The notes under the pieces: model-generated
What the model was told of the DNA's origin: nothing
The model's input: only the letters and a program-made list of their open reading frames with translations
Databases searched by the model: none
Shown here: piece after piece, positions 23,168-32,205 of the stretch
Numbering within the stretch: the stretch's first letter is position 1
Layout of the letters: each line of letters opens with the position of its first letter
Made by a program: the position numbers and the translations under genes
Assembly (NCBI GenBank): GCA_041397775.1
Contig: JAWKWB010000006.1
Span: 62,001 to 126,000 of the forward strand
Direction: 5' to 3'
Source: Ga0077555 sp041397775
Lineage (GTDB): Bacteria > Pseudomonadota > Alphaproteobacteria > Rhizobiales > Hyphomicrobiaceae
Length of the DNA: 64,000 nucleotides

Positions 23168-24019
23168 GTGGATTTGAGGCACCCTGTCCGGCCCGGCCCG
23201 CGCATGCTTCCCCAGACCGGCCCGATGGCGTCGTCGCGGCGGATCTACGGGCTCGTCAAGCGCTACTGGTACACGATCCGGTCATCCTGGCCGCGCACGG
23301 CGGAGCTGATCTACTGGCCGATGCTGCAGATGCTGATGTGGGGCTTTCTGCAGGCGCATCTGGCCAAGACGACGAGCCTGGCGGGGCAGGCTGCCGGCCT
23401 GTTCATCGGCGGCGTGCTGCTGTGGGACATCCTGGTGCGCAGCCAGCTCGGATTCTCGGTGGCGTTCCTGGAAGAGATCTGGTCGCGCAACCTCGGGCAT
23501 CTCATGATGAGCCCGCTGCGACCGCACGAGCTGATCCTGGCGCTGATGGCCGTCAGCCTGATCAAGCTGTCGGTCGCCATGGTACCCGTGGCCCTGATGG
23601 CGCATGCCTTCTTCGGCTTCAACGTGTTGAGCCTGGGCTTCGCCTTCGCCGCGTTCTTCGCCAATCTCGTGCTGACGAGCTGGTCGCTGGGGCTCGTGTC
23701 GACGGGCGCCGTGCTGCGATGGGGCCTGGGCGCGGAATCCTTCGCCTGGCTGATCGTCTTCCTGCTGCTGCCGGTGGTCTGCGTCTACTACCCCCTCTCC
23801 ACGCTACCGGGCTGGCTGCAGCCCATAGCGCTGGCGCTGCCACCGACCTATGTCTTCGAGGGTCTCAGGGCCCTGGTCCTGAAAGGCCAGTTCAGCGCGC
23901 CTGACATGCTTTGGGCGCTGGCGTTGAACGTGGCGTGGATCAGCCTCGCCTACCTCGCATTCCGGTGGTTCTTGAACGAAGCGCGACGCACCGGAGCGCT
24001 GATCCAGATGGGCGAATGA
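23168..24019 (+). CDS. ABC-2 type transporter permease
   Basis: 283-residue membrane partner of the ATPase encoded just upstream. The GTG at 23168 is preferred because AAGGAG lies 7 bp before it, inside the end of the ATPase gene; ATGs at 23204 and 23225 are alternatives. Six hydrophobic segments match the ABC-2 fold: LIYWPMLQMLMWGFLQ, AAGLFIGGVLLWDILV, ELILALMAVSLIKLSVAMVPVALMA, AFAAFFANLVLTSWSLGLV, SFAWLIVFLLLPVVCVYYPLSTLP and the final LALNVAWISLAYLAFRWF. VYYPLSTLPGWLQPIALALPPTYVFEGLRAL is the conserved ABC-2 C-terminal signature. Cargo unknown. Confidence 0.85.
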   Translation: MDLRHPVRPGPRMLPQTGPMASSRRIYGLVKRYWYTIRSSWPRTAELIYWPMLQMLMWGFLQAHLAKTTSLAGQAAGLFIGGVLLWDILVRSQLGFSVAFLEEIWSRNLGHLMMSPLRPHELILALMAVSLIKLSVAMVPVALMAHAFFGFNVLSLGFAFAAFFANLVLTSWSLGLVSTGAVLRWGLGAESFAWLIVFLLLPVVCVYYPLSTLPGWLQPIALALPPTYVFEGLRALVLKGQFSAPDMLWALALNVAWISLAYLAFRWFLNEARRTGALIQMGE

Positions 24020-24375
24020 GCGCCCAGGCTGTCGTCGTGTGACATCCATGCGACGCCCCCGCCTTCATCCAATGCAAGCGATCGCGGTTCCAGGAAATTC
24101 ATCCTGTGGCGACGCCGTTGGCGATATGCCATTGAAAGCGCAGAGATGATTGGGCTACGTTAGAATGGTTCAGCGGGCAGTCGGTGGCAAAGGAAGGGCA
24201 GATGCGTGGCCGATGATGTTGGTGGCGATGCTTTGACCCTCGCTCGAATCAAGTCACACTCCCAACCGTGTGTCACGCAAGAGAAAGATCGTCGATTGCT
24301 GCCTCAAATTCGAGCTTGGTCGTGCAGCGTAACGATGGCAGTGACTGCATCCACAACAAGCGGGGGATCGGATTG
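24020..24375 (+). other. Intergenic region upstream of the PHA depolymerase
   Basis: 356 bp with no gene I can support and somewhat lower GC. The open frame of the depolymerase runs back to 24268, but its first 36 codons are unlike the family. The region presumably holds the depolymerase promoter and 5' leader; I see no clear promoter pair or terminator. Confidence 0.4.
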
Positions 24376-25914
24376 ATGCTCTACCACTGGTACGAGCTGG
24401 GGCACGCTGCGGTGCGGCCTGCACGCGTTGCGGCGGATTCCTACCGCTACATGCTGCGCCATCCGCTCAACCCGATCACGCACACGAGCATGGGTCGGCA
24501 CACGGCCGCCGCCCTGGAAGTCTTCGAACGCACCACCCGTCGCTACGGAAAGCCGGAATTCGGCATCAATGCCACGCGCGTCGACGGCGTTCCCGTCAGC
24601 GTCACCGAGGAGGTGGTCTGGCAGCGCCCGTTCTGCCAGCTGGTGCACTTTCGCCGCGATGTCCCGCCCGAGCGGGCGGCGCGCGATCCCAAGCTGCTTC
24701 TCGTCGCACCGATGTCGGGTCACTACGCGACGCTCCTGCGCGGCACGGTCGAAGCCTTCCTGCCCACGCACGAACTCTACATCACGGACTGGCAGGATGC
24801 GCGCGATGTTCCGCTGGGCGCGGGCCGCTTCGATCTCGACGACTACATCGACACGATGCGCGACATCTTCCGGCACTTCGAAGGCGACATCCACGTCTTC
24901 GCAGTCTGCCAGCCCTCCGTTGCCGTGCTGGCCGCCACCGCGCTCATGGAAGCGGCCGGCGAGCCGAGCGTCCCCGCGAGCGTAACGCTGGCTGGCGGCC
25001 CGATCGACACGCGCGTCAATCCCACGGTCGTGAACCGGCTGGCGGAAGAGCGTGGCACCGACTGGTTCCGCCGCAATGTCATCACGAGCGTGCCGTGGCC
25101 GCATCGCGGCTATGGCCGCAAGGTCTACCCGGGCTTCCTGCAGCTCACGGGGTTCATGACGATGAATCTCGACCGGCACCTCATCGCGCACAAGGATCTC
25201 TTCTTCCATCTCGTGCAGGGTGACGGCGACAGCGCCGAGAAGCACCGCGACTTCTACGACGAGTACATGGCGGTGATGGACCTCACCGCCGAATTCTACC
25301 TTCAAACCGTCGACCAGGTGTTCGTGCGGCATCTGCTGCCGAAAGGCCTGATGAAGCACCGCGGCCAAGCCATCGACCTGGGCGCCATTCGCCGCGTGCC
25401 GCTGCTGACCATCGAAGGCGAGAAGGATGACATTACGGGTGTGGGGCAATGCAAGGCCACGCTCGACCTGTGCAAGAATGTTCCCGCCTCACGCAAGAGC
25501 CACTTCGAGTGTCCTGCGGTCGGCCACTACGGCATTTTCAACGGCTCGCGCTTCCGCCGGCAGATCGCGCCGCGCATCACCGCCTTCAATCGCGAGTACG
25601 ATCCACGGGGCAAGGTGAGCAGCCTGCATCTGGCGATCGCGCGGCGCAATTCCACAACCGACGATTTGAGCGAGGATCCACCGGCGACGATGGGAACGGT
25701 CACGCCCCTTTCCCTCCCCGCCAACGATCGGGCGCGCGAGGCCGTGGCGGCCAAGTCGCTGGCCAATGGCCACGAAGCCAGCGCCGCGGCATCGAAAGAC
25801 TGCGAATTTCCGGGCTTTCTGCCATTCCAGATCTGGCAACAGGCCGGGTCTTTGATGCTCGACACGATGTCGATCTGGAATCCGGCGCGTTGGTCGTCAC
25901 CCCAACGCAATTGA
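24376..25914 (+). CDS. phaZ: Intracellular polyhydroxyalkanoate depolymerase
   Basis: Mobilises stored PHB granules in the cytoplasm by hydrolysing or thiolysing the polymer. 512 residues from ATG 24376 (MLYHWYELGHAAVRPAR, a typical PhaZ start). The alpha/beta-hydrolase core has a cysteine nucleophile instead of serine: VFAVCQPSVAVLAA with Cys178, as in the Cupriavidus PhaZ1-type enzymes. EGEKDDITGVG supplies the catalytic aspartate and VGHYGIFNGSRF the histidine. Beyond about residue 410 there is a C-terminal extension rich in Ala and Ser, longer than in the Cupriavidus enzyme, ending in FLPFQIWQQAGSLMLDTMSIWNPARW, which looks phasin-like. No PHA synthase is nearby. Confidence 0.9.
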   Translation: MLYHWYELGHAAVRPARVAADSYRYMLRHPLNPITHTSMGRHTAAALEVFERTTRRYGKPEFGINATRVDGVPVSVTEEVVWQRPFCQLVHFRRDVPPERAARDPKLLLVAPMSGHYATLLRGTVEAFLPTHELYITDWQDARDVPLGAGRFDLDDYIDTMRDIFRHFEGDIHVFAVCQPSVAVLAATALMEAAGEPSVPASVTLAGGPIDTRVNPTVVNRLAEERGTDWFRRNVITSVPWPHRGYGRKVYPGFLQLTGFMTMNLDRHLIAHKDLFFHLVQGDGDSAEKHRDFYDEYMAVMDLTAEFYLQTVDQVFVRHLLPKGLMKHRGQAIDLGAIRRVPLLTIEGEKDDITGVGQCKATLDLCKNVPASRKSHFECPAVGHYGIFNGSRFRRQIAPRITAFNREYDPRGKVSSLHLAIARRNSTTDDLSEDPPATMGTVTPLSLPANDRAREAVAAKSLANGHEASAAASKDCEFPGFLPFQIWQQAGSLMLDTMSIWNPARWSSPQRN

Positions 25915-26033
25915 GCTTTCGTAGCGTTGCGCCGTTGCGTCGCGTGGCCGGTCGGCAACGTCGGCTCGGCCGATATCATCGATGACTGGTTCTTTGCTCG
26001 CGCTGTGTCGCGGGCACCTGCTATCGAGGCGCC

Positions 26034-26061
26034 CTGTTTGCCGCATGCGTGCCGCAAACAG
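26034..26061 (+). terminator. Hairpin downstream of phaZ
   Basis: A perfect 8-bp stem CTGTTTGC / GCAAACAG with a 12-nt loop lies about 120 bp after the phaZ stop. There is no following T tract, so it may be a weak terminator or simply a palindrome in the 251-bp gap. Confidence 0.3.
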
Positions 26062-26165
26062 TTGCACATCGTAGCTTGTGCGCAGGCGTGACACGGCATC
26101 GCTTAGGGATGAAACCGTTCGCTCGCGGCACTGGCCGACTTCTGCCGCTGATATCGAGGTAATTC

Positions 26166-26924
26166 ATGTCCAGGCAACGCGCCGCGGCAGCAGCGGCTGT
26201 CAGAATGCTCAATGTCGAGGGGATCACCGCCCCCATCGAGATCCGCCGCCATCCGCGTGCGCGGCGATTGACGCTGCGTGTCTGCCGCAGCGAGGGCAAC
26301 GTCGTTCTGACGATGCCGCGCTATTCGGACATGCGCGAAGCCAATCGCTTCCTGTCGAGCAATGTCGCCTGGCTGCGTGAGCGGCTGCAAGGCGTGCCGG
26401 CATCCATTCCTTTCGAGCCGGGCGCGATCGTGCCGCTGCGGGGCGTGCCGCACGAGGTGCATTTCCTGGATGCCGCCAGCCGCAGCAGCGTGGTGCAGGT
26501 TCACGACGAGGGCGGGGAGCAGGTCGCATCGCGCCTCGTCGTCATGGGGCGAACCGAGCACGCACCGCGACGCCTCAAGGATTGGCTGATGGCGGAAGCG
26601 CTGCGCGACATCGATGCGCGCGTGACGCATCACGCCGCCAACCTGGGGCTGCGCGCGCGCCGCATCACGCTGCGCGACCAGAAGAGCCGCTGGGGCTCCT
26701 GCTCGAGCTCGGGCCAGCTATCCTTCTCCTGGCGGCTGATCCTGGCCCCGCCGGTGGTTCTGGACTATGTCGCCGCGCACGAGGTCGCGCATCTGGCGGA
26801 GATGAATCACGGGCCGCGCTTCTGGAAGCTCGTTGCCGAGACGATGCCGCGGCTGGAGGAGGCGCGGCGCTGGCTTCACACGCACGGCGTCGACCTGCAT
26901 CGCTACGGCGCGGATCGCACCTAG
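26166..26924 (+). CDS. YgjP-like zinc metallopeptidase (M48 / WLM superfamily)
   Basis: 252-residue cytoplasmic protein of the YgjP family (DUF45). The zinc site is HEVAHLAEMNHGPRFW near residues 204-220 (HExxH plus third ligand His). Other conserved blocks are RRHPRARRLTLRV at the N-terminus and RITLRDQKSRWGSCSSSGQLSFSWRLILAP before the zinc site. Family members are predicted metal-dependent proteases of poorly known role. The stop codon TAG (26922-26924) lies within the first bases of the repeat element at 26921-27087, so this gene runs directly into that element. Convergent with PBP1A. Confidence 0.85.
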   Translation: MSRQRAAAAAAVRMLNVEGITAPIEIRRHPRARRLTLRVCRSEGNVVLTMPRYSDMREANRFLSSNVAWLRERLQGVPASIPFEPGAIVPLRGVPHEVHFLDAASRSSVVQVHDEGGEQVASRLVVMGRTEHAPRRLKDWLMAEALRDIDARVTHHAANLGLRARRITLRDQKSRWGSCSSSGQLSFSWRLILAPPVVLDYVAAHEVAHLAEMNHGPRFWKLVAETMPRLEEARRWLHTHGVDLHRYGADRT

Positions 26925-27087
26925 TGTGGCGGATTTGACGTCCGCTCCATGTCTGCCGCTGGCTCGTCGAGCGGACGTCCAAGCGCGACGTCACAGTCAG
27001 GCAATGGTTTTGCTCGTGCCCCGTCGACCGCAAAGTCCCTTCAGTGCCTGCTGAGAACCGAGACGGACTTTGCGGTCGGGACACGAG
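26921..27087 (+). repeat. Dual-palindrome intergenic element, copy 1
   Basis: Two imperfect palindromes in tandem, 15 bp apart. The first (26921-26997) opens with CTAGTGTGGCG and has a perfect inner 10-bp stem GACGTCCGCT / AGCGGACGTC around a 23-nt loop; its right outer end is degenerate. The second (27013-27087) has outer ends CTCGTG / CACGAG and a perfect 13-bp inner stem GACCGCAAAGTCC / GGACTTTGCGGTC. The element fills the whole gap between the stops of the YgjP-like gene and the convergent PBP1A gene. It is a homologue of the elements at 39839 and 54474. Confidence 0.85.
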
Positions 27088-27093
27088 AGGGGG

Positions 27094-29289
27094 TTATCGC
27101 GCCTCCGCCGGTACCCCCAATCCCATCAGGCCCCACAGGGAGCGCGCCTGGCGCTTGGCGGGTGGCTGCTCTTTCGAGGTCGCAGCAAGGGCGCGCGCGA
27201 CGAATTCGGCATCGATGGGCTTGTCGGGAAGGCGCGGCAGAGCGGCAGCGGCGGCCACCGGCTCCTTCGCTGCCTGCTTCCGGCGCGGCAAAGGCTTTCG
27301 GGCCCGCGCGAGGGATGCGCGCGCCGGCGGTGCCTGCATCAGCGCGGCGATCGGATCGACCGCCGGTGGCGGCCTGGCCACGGGCGGTGGTGCGATCACG
27401 TTCAGGCCGGGAATTGGCGCTGCGGGCAACCGCTCGTGGGCCGTCTTCATGATGGCGTGCCACAGGAGCGCGGGAATACCGCCCCCCGTCACGCGCTGCA
27501 TTGGGCGCGCGTTGTCGTTGCCGACCCAGACCCCCGCCGTGAGGTGCGCGGTATAGCCGATGAACCAGGCATCGCGATTGTCCTGGGTCGTGCCGGTCTT
27601 GCCGGCAGCGACATGTCCCGCGAGAGCGGCACGGCGCCCCGTCCCCGACACCATCGCCGCGTTGAGCATCTGGCTCATGATGCCGGCATGCTCGGGCGTC
27701 ACGATCATGCGCGGGCGCCGCATGGGCCGCTCGTAGAGCACGGCCCCCGTGTTGCTTCTGACGCGGCGGATGATGTGCGGCCCGACGGCCAGGCCGCCGC
27801 TGGCCAGCACCGCATAGGCTCCGGTCAGTTCCAGCAAGGATACCTCGGACGTGCCCAAGGCCAGCGTCGGATCGGAACGCATCAGGGAGCGGATACCGAG
27901 CCGCGCGGCGGTGCCGATGACGCGGCCAGTGGTCACGTCCTGTTGCAGCCGGACAGCGACGGAGTTGAGCGAATGGGCCAGTGCCGCCTGCAACGTCACC
28001 GTACCGCGATAACGGCCATCGTCGTTGCGCGGGCTCCAGCCGTCGACCGAGATCGGGCGATCCTCCACTTGCGTGTCAGGGGTGGCGCCCTGCTCGACCG
28101 CCGCCAGATAGACGAACGGCTTGAACGCCGAGCCGGGCTGGCGGCGCGCACTCACAGCGCGGTTGTATTGGCTCTGTGTCCAGTTGCGTCCGCCGATCAA
28201 TGCGTGGATCTCACCGTCGGGATCGAGCACGATCGCGGCGGCCTGGTCGGGGCCATCCTTCTCGCTGGCACCCGACAGGGCCGCGGCCACCGCGGCCTGC
28301 GACCGCCGCTGGAGCGAGATGTCGAGGGTCGTTTCGACGATGATCTCGTTGTGGCCGCTGCCGACCAGAGGCGGCAGACGCTCGAGCGCATACTCGACCG
28401 CGTGCTCGAGCCCCGTTGGCGTGCGTTCGTCGCCGCGGTTGGCAAAGCGCACGGAATGCCGGGACGCATCGGCGGCCATGTCGCTGGTGATGAAACCGGC
28501 ATCGCGCATCCGGGAGATGACCACACGGGCGCGCGAGCGGGCGAGGCCGGGATTGGTCATCGGCGAATACTTCGACGGCGCCTTGAGGAGCCCGGCCAGC
28601 ACCGCCGATTCGGGAATGGAGAGCCGGCCCGCCGTCTTGCCGAAGTAGAGCTGGGCCGCCGCCTCGATGCCGTAGGCGCCGGCACCGAAGTAGACCCGGT
28701 TGAGATAGAGTTCGAGGATCTCCTCCTTCGACAGGCGGACTTCCAGCCACAGCGCGAGAAGCAACTCCTCGAGCTTGCGGCCCAACGTCCGGTCCGACGA
28801 CAGGAAGAGGTTCTTGGCAAGCTGCTGGGATATGGTCGAGCCGCCCTGGATGAAGCGGCCGGCGCGCAGGTTCACGAACATGGCCCGCAGGATGCCGAGG
28901 GGATCGAGGCCGCCGTGATCGAAAAAGCGACGGTCCTCGGTCGCGACGACCGCCTCGATCACGCGCTGGTTCAGCATGACGAGCGGAATGTACTGGTAGG
29001 CCTTGCCGCGCTCGGCGAGCACGGCGCCATTACGGTCGAGCAACCGCACGAGCGGGCCGCTGCCGCCGGCGCGAAAGGCCATCGGATTGGGAATCTTGAC
29101 GGTGTAGTAGATCAGGGCTCCGGAAATGCCCAGCGAGGCGACGATGAAGGCCAGTGCGGCGCAGTAGATCGCGAGCTGGAGCTTGCGGGGCAGCATCGCG
29201 AAAAGACGCCGCAGGCCAGCGGGCCGGCGCGGCGCCTGGCCTGTCCGGCCCGACGATGGCGCGCGCCCACTTGCTTCCATGTCCGACAT
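27094..29289 (-). CDS. Penicillin-binding protein 1A (bifunctional peptidoglycan synthase)
   Basis: Class A PBP: polymerises glycan strands and cross-links peptides in the periplasm. 731 residues from ATG 29289; an upstream in-frame start at 29376 exists. One N-terminal membrane helix (LQLAIYCAALAFIVASLGISGALIYYTV). The GT51 domain has EDRRFFDHGGLDPLGILRA, GGSTISQQLAKNLFL and RKLEELLLALWLE. The transpeptidase has the SxxK Ser387 in GSAFKPF, SLN as SxN and GKTGTTQDN as KTG. A proline/alanine/arginine-rich tail of about 70 residues follows. Its stop is 6 bp from the dual-palindrome element. Shorter than gammaproteobacterial PBP1A because it lacks the large OB insert. Confidence 0.93.
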   Translation of the reverse strand: MSDMEASGRAPSSGRTGQAPRRPAGLRRLFAMLPRKLQLAIYCAALAFIVASLGISGALIYYTVKIPNPMAFRAGGSGPLVRLLDRNGAVLAERGKAYQYIPLVMLNQRVIEAVVATEDRRFFDHGGLDPLGILRAMFVNLRAGRFIQGGSTISQQLAKNLFLSSDRTLGRKLEELLLALWLEVRLSKEEILELYLNRVYFGAGAYGIEAAAQLYFGKTAGRLSIPESAVLAGLLKAPSKYSPMTNPGLARSRARVVISRMRDAGFITSDMAADASRHSVRFANRGDERTPTGLEHAVEYALERLPPLVGSGHNEIIVETTLDISLQRRSQAAVAAALSGASEKDGPDQAAAIVLDPDGEIHALIGGRNWTQSQYNRAVSARRQPGSAFKPFVYLAAVEQGATPDTQVEDRPISVDGWSPRNDDGRYRGTVTLQAALAHSLNSVAVRLQQDVTTGRVIGTAARLGIRSLMRSDPTLALGTSEVSLLELTGAYAVLASGGLAVGPHIIRRVRSNTGAVLYERPMRRPRMIVTPEHAGIMSQMLNAAMVSGTGRRAALAGHVAAGKTGTTQDNRDAWFIGYTAHLTAGVWVGNDNARPMQRVTGGGIPALLWHAIMKTAHERLPAAPIPGLNVIAPPPVARPPPAVDPIAALMQAPPARASLARARKPLPRRKQAAKEPVAAAAALPRLPDKPIDAEFVARALAATSKEQPPAKRQARSLWGLMGLGVPAEAR

Positions 29290-29493
29290 GCCCCCCAGCG
29301 TCCCTCGTCCCCAAGCCCGCGAGAAGCGCTCCCACTGCTGATTATGCAGGCCATGGCTAACAAGAGGTAAACGCATTAGTGTAGCGCACCTGATCTCGTG
29401 CCAGCGGATGGCCCGGTGCCGTCGCGCGAGTTGCGCGATTTGTGGCGATCATGCACCTTGCGGCCATTCGCGAACCCCTGGGAGACCCTGACT

Positions 29494-30552
29494 ATGCACA
29501 GCTACCGCGTCGTATCCTTTGGAGCGCCCGTCGCACGTCAGGAAGAGCCCACCCCCCAGCCGAAGGGCCGCGAAATCCTCGTGCGGATCACGGCCTGCGG
29601 CGTCTGCCATTCCGACGTGCATCTCATGGACGGCTATTTCGATCTCGGCGGTGGCCGCAAAGTCGACCTGACCCGTTCGGTCAACCCGCCACGCACGCTC
29701 GGGCACGAGATCGTGGGTGAGGTCATCGCCGTCGGCGAGGCTGTCACCGCGGCGTAGGCCAGCGTCGGCCAGCGCCGCATCGTGTATCCGTGGATCGGCT
29801 GCCAGACCTGCGCCTTGTGCAAGAGCGGCGACGAGCACCTGTGCAATCAACCCAAGGCGCTCGGCGTCAATGCGGATGGCGGCTATGCGAGCCATGTCGT
29901 CGTGCCGGGGCCGCAGTACCTGTTCTCGTTCGAGGGCATCGACGAGACGCTGGCATGCACCTATGCCTGTTCGGGTCTCACGGCCTTCGGCGCACTGAAA
30001 AAGGCCAAGGAAGTTCTGCGGGAGGGTGGCGATCTCCTGATCATCGGGGCTGGCGGCGTCGGCCTGTCGGGGGTCCGCATGGCCGAGGCGGTGACGGGCG
30101 TGAAGCCCATCGTCGCCGATATCGACCAATCGAAATGGGAGGCCGCGAAGGCCGCCGGCGCCAAGGAGACCGTCGATCCGTCCTCGCCCGACACCGTGAA
30201 GACCCTGCTGCGTGGCACGGGCGGCGGCGTCGCGGCGGCGATCGACTTCGTTGGCGCTGCGGCGTCCTTCACGTTCGGCTTCAACGCGCTGCGCAAGAAT
30301 GGGCGACTGGTCGTCGTAGGGCTGTTTGGCGGGTCGGCGACGATCCCAGTGCCGATGTTCCCGCTCAAGAACGCGACCGTCATGGGGTCCTATGTCGGCA
30401 CACTCGACGACATGTCGGAAATGATGGCGCTCGCCAAGAGCGGCCGCATCCCGAGCCTGCCCGTGGCGACACGGCCGCTCGCGGACGTCGGCGAAGTCCT
30501 GGCCAGCCTGAAAGCTGGAAAGATCGTCGGGCGCACCGTCGTAGTGCCCTGA
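29494..30552 (+). pseudogene. Zinc-dependent alcohol dehydrogenase interrupted by an in-frame TAG
   Basis: Family protein of about 352 codons, split by one amber codon at 29755-29757. The frame does not change: residues 1-87 (MHSYRVVSFGAPVARQEEP, catalytic-zinc region ACGVCHSDVHLMDGYFD, GHEIVGEV) and the part after TAG (RIVYPWIGCQTCALCKSGDEHLCNQPKALG with the four structural-zinc cysteines, then Rossmann GAGGVGLSGVRMAEA) join exactly as in intact relatives. A single base change from AAG, GAG or CAG explains the stop. No other lesion is visible, so the event is recent, is a sequencing error, or the codon is suppressed. A downstream in-frame start at 29782 (GTG) would give a fragment lacking the catalytic domain start. 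Confidence 0.85.
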
Positions 30553-30652
30553 TTTCGCCCAACGAAGCGCTCTGATGCGACCGGGGGTGGTGCCAGTGGC
30601 AACCGCCCCCAAGGACGTCGAAGGTACCTGGCAAGGCAGGAGTGGCCCCGCG

Positions 30653-32080
30653 ATGCGTGAGACGAAGGCGGCATTGCTCAAGGCGATCACCGGTTGCGTG
30701 TTGGCGGTCATACTTTGCGCGCCCGTGCAGGCCCAGCAGCGAACCGTTCCGAAGTCCAGCGAGGCGCTGCACCTGTCGTTCGCGCCGATCGTGCGGCGCG
30801 TGTCGCCCGCCGTCGTCAACGTCTTCGTCAAGGGGCGGCCGGAGCGGCCCCGCGGCCTCGGCCAGTTTCCTCCCGACGATCCGGTTTTCCGGCGCTTCTT
30901 CGGCGAACTGTTCGGCATGCCGGCCGATCGGGTGCGCAGCTCGCTCGGTTCCGGGGTGATCGTTTCTCCCGACGGCTTGATCGTCACCAACACGCATGTC
31001 GTCAAGATCGGCGGCAAGGCGGAAATCCGTATCGTGCTCGCGGACAAGCGAGAGTTCGATGCCGAAGTCGTCTCGCAGGACGAGAAGATGGACGTCGCGG
31101 TGTTGCGCATCGTGGGCGCCGACGGCCCGCTGCCCTTCCTGCAGTTCGAGGACAGCGACCAGCTTGAGGTCGGCGACATCGTGCTGGCCATCGGCAACCC
31201 GTTCGGCGTCGGCCAGACCGTGACACAGGGCATCGTCTCGGCGCTGGCGCGCTCGGAGATCGGGAAGTCCGACGCGCAGGTGTTCATCCAGACCGACGCG
31301 GCGATCAATCCGGGTAATTCGGGCGGCGCGCTCGTCGACATGGCGGGCAAGCTCGTGGGCATCAACACGGCGATCTATTCGCGCTCGGGTGGCTCGCACG
31401 GCATCGGCTTCGCCATCCCCTCCAACCTGGTGCGGCTCTATGCGGAGACCGCGCACCATGGCGGCAAGGTCGTGCGGCCCTGGCTCGGCGCCAAGCTCGA
31501 GCCCGTCACGCACGAGATCGCGGAGGCCCTGGGGCTCGACCGGGCGACCGGGGCCCTCATCGCACGGGTCAGCACCGGCAGCCCCGCCGCGGACGCCAGC
31601 CTGGAGCCCGGCGATATCATCCTCGCCGTGGATGGGCGCGAGGTCGCCGATCCTCGCGCGGTCAACTACCGGCTGGCGACGCGCGGGGTGGGCAAGACCG
31701 CGGAACTCGACGTCTTCCGCAAAGGCCGACACGTGACGGTCAAGATCGCGCTGCGGGGGGCTCCCAAGATCGGCCCGGAAGACATCCGCAACCTCGCCGG
31801 CCAGCATCCCCTCGACGGCGCGCGCGCGGCCAGTCTGTCACCGGCGATCGCGGAAGAACTCGGCCTGGAGGAGGGCGACGGCGTCGTGCTCGTGCAGTTG
31901 CGCAACGGCTCGCTTGCCGCCCGCCTCGGCTTCCGCCCGGGAGATATGATCCTTGCAGTCAACGACCGGAAGATCGGCAGCGTCAAGGAACTCGAGGAGG
32001 CGCTGCGGCAGCGGCACCGGTCATGGCGCCTCACATTGCGCCGGGGTGGCCAGACCGTGACGCTGCAGTTCGGCGGCTGA
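30653..32080 (+). CDS. Periplasmic Do-family serine protease (DegP/HtrA)
   Basis: Envelope quality-control protease and chaperone, 475 residues. Start ATG 30653 follows GGCAGGAG and gives a Sec signal peptide (MRETKAALLKAITGCVLAVILCAPVQAQQ, cleavage after AQA). Catalytic triad: His in VIVTNTHVV, Asp in DEKMDVAVLRI, Ser in NPGNSGGALVD. Two PDZ domains follow: the first around LARVSTGSPAADASLEPGDIILAVDGREV, the second around QLRNGSLAARLGFRPGDMILAVNDRKI. The usual Q-linker is short. It begins about 100 bp after the broken dehydrogenase gene. The D-2-hydroxyacid dehydrogenase follows after 125 bp. Confidence 0.92.
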   Translation: MRETKAALLKAITGCVLAVILCAPVQAQQRTVPKSSEALHLSFAPIVRRVSPAVVNVFVKGRPERPRGLGQFPPDDPVFRRFFGELFGMPADRVRSSLGSGVIVSPDGLIVTNTHVVKIGGKAEIRIVLADKREFDAEVVSQDEKMDVAVLRIVGADGPLPFLQFEDSDQLEVGDIVLAIGNPFGVGQTVTQGIVSALARSEIGKSDAQVFIQTDAAINPGNSGGALVDMAGKLVGINTAIYSRSGGSHGIGFAIPSNLVRLYAETAHHGGKVVRPWLGAKLEPVTHEIAEALGLDRATGALIARVSTGSPAADASLEPGDIILAVDGREVADPRAVNYRLATRGVGKTAELDVFRKGRHVTVKIALRGAPKIGPEDIRNLAGQHPLDGARAASLSPAIAEELGLEEGDGVVLVQLRNGSLAARLGFRPGDMILAVNDRKIGSVKELEEALRQRHRSWRLTLRRGGQTVTLQFGG

Positions 32081-32205
32081 GGCTTCAACTCACCGTGAGG
32101 CAGCGTGGCAGACGACACGGGTGCTTTGCGGCGGCCCGGGAAGAGTGCTCTATTGTGCCGCAAATCCCGACGGACTGCCCCCCCTCCCAACCGCACGGAG
32201 ACGAC

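Noticed and set aside
27070..29370. 766-codon open frame on the plus strand
   Set aside because: It is the antisense shadow of the PBP1A gene; its composition (runs of His, Arg, Gln, Asp) is typical of antisense frames in high-GC DNA, while PBP1A has all catalytic motifs.
29755..29757. Possible recoded (selenocysteine or pyrrolysine) codon
   Set aside because: The codon is TAG, so it is not a selenocysteine site; no pyrrolysine genes are seen, and a nonsense change is simpler.
30380..31807. 475-codon open frame on the minus strand
   Set aside because: Antisense shadow of the HtrA-type protease, with no recognisable domain.
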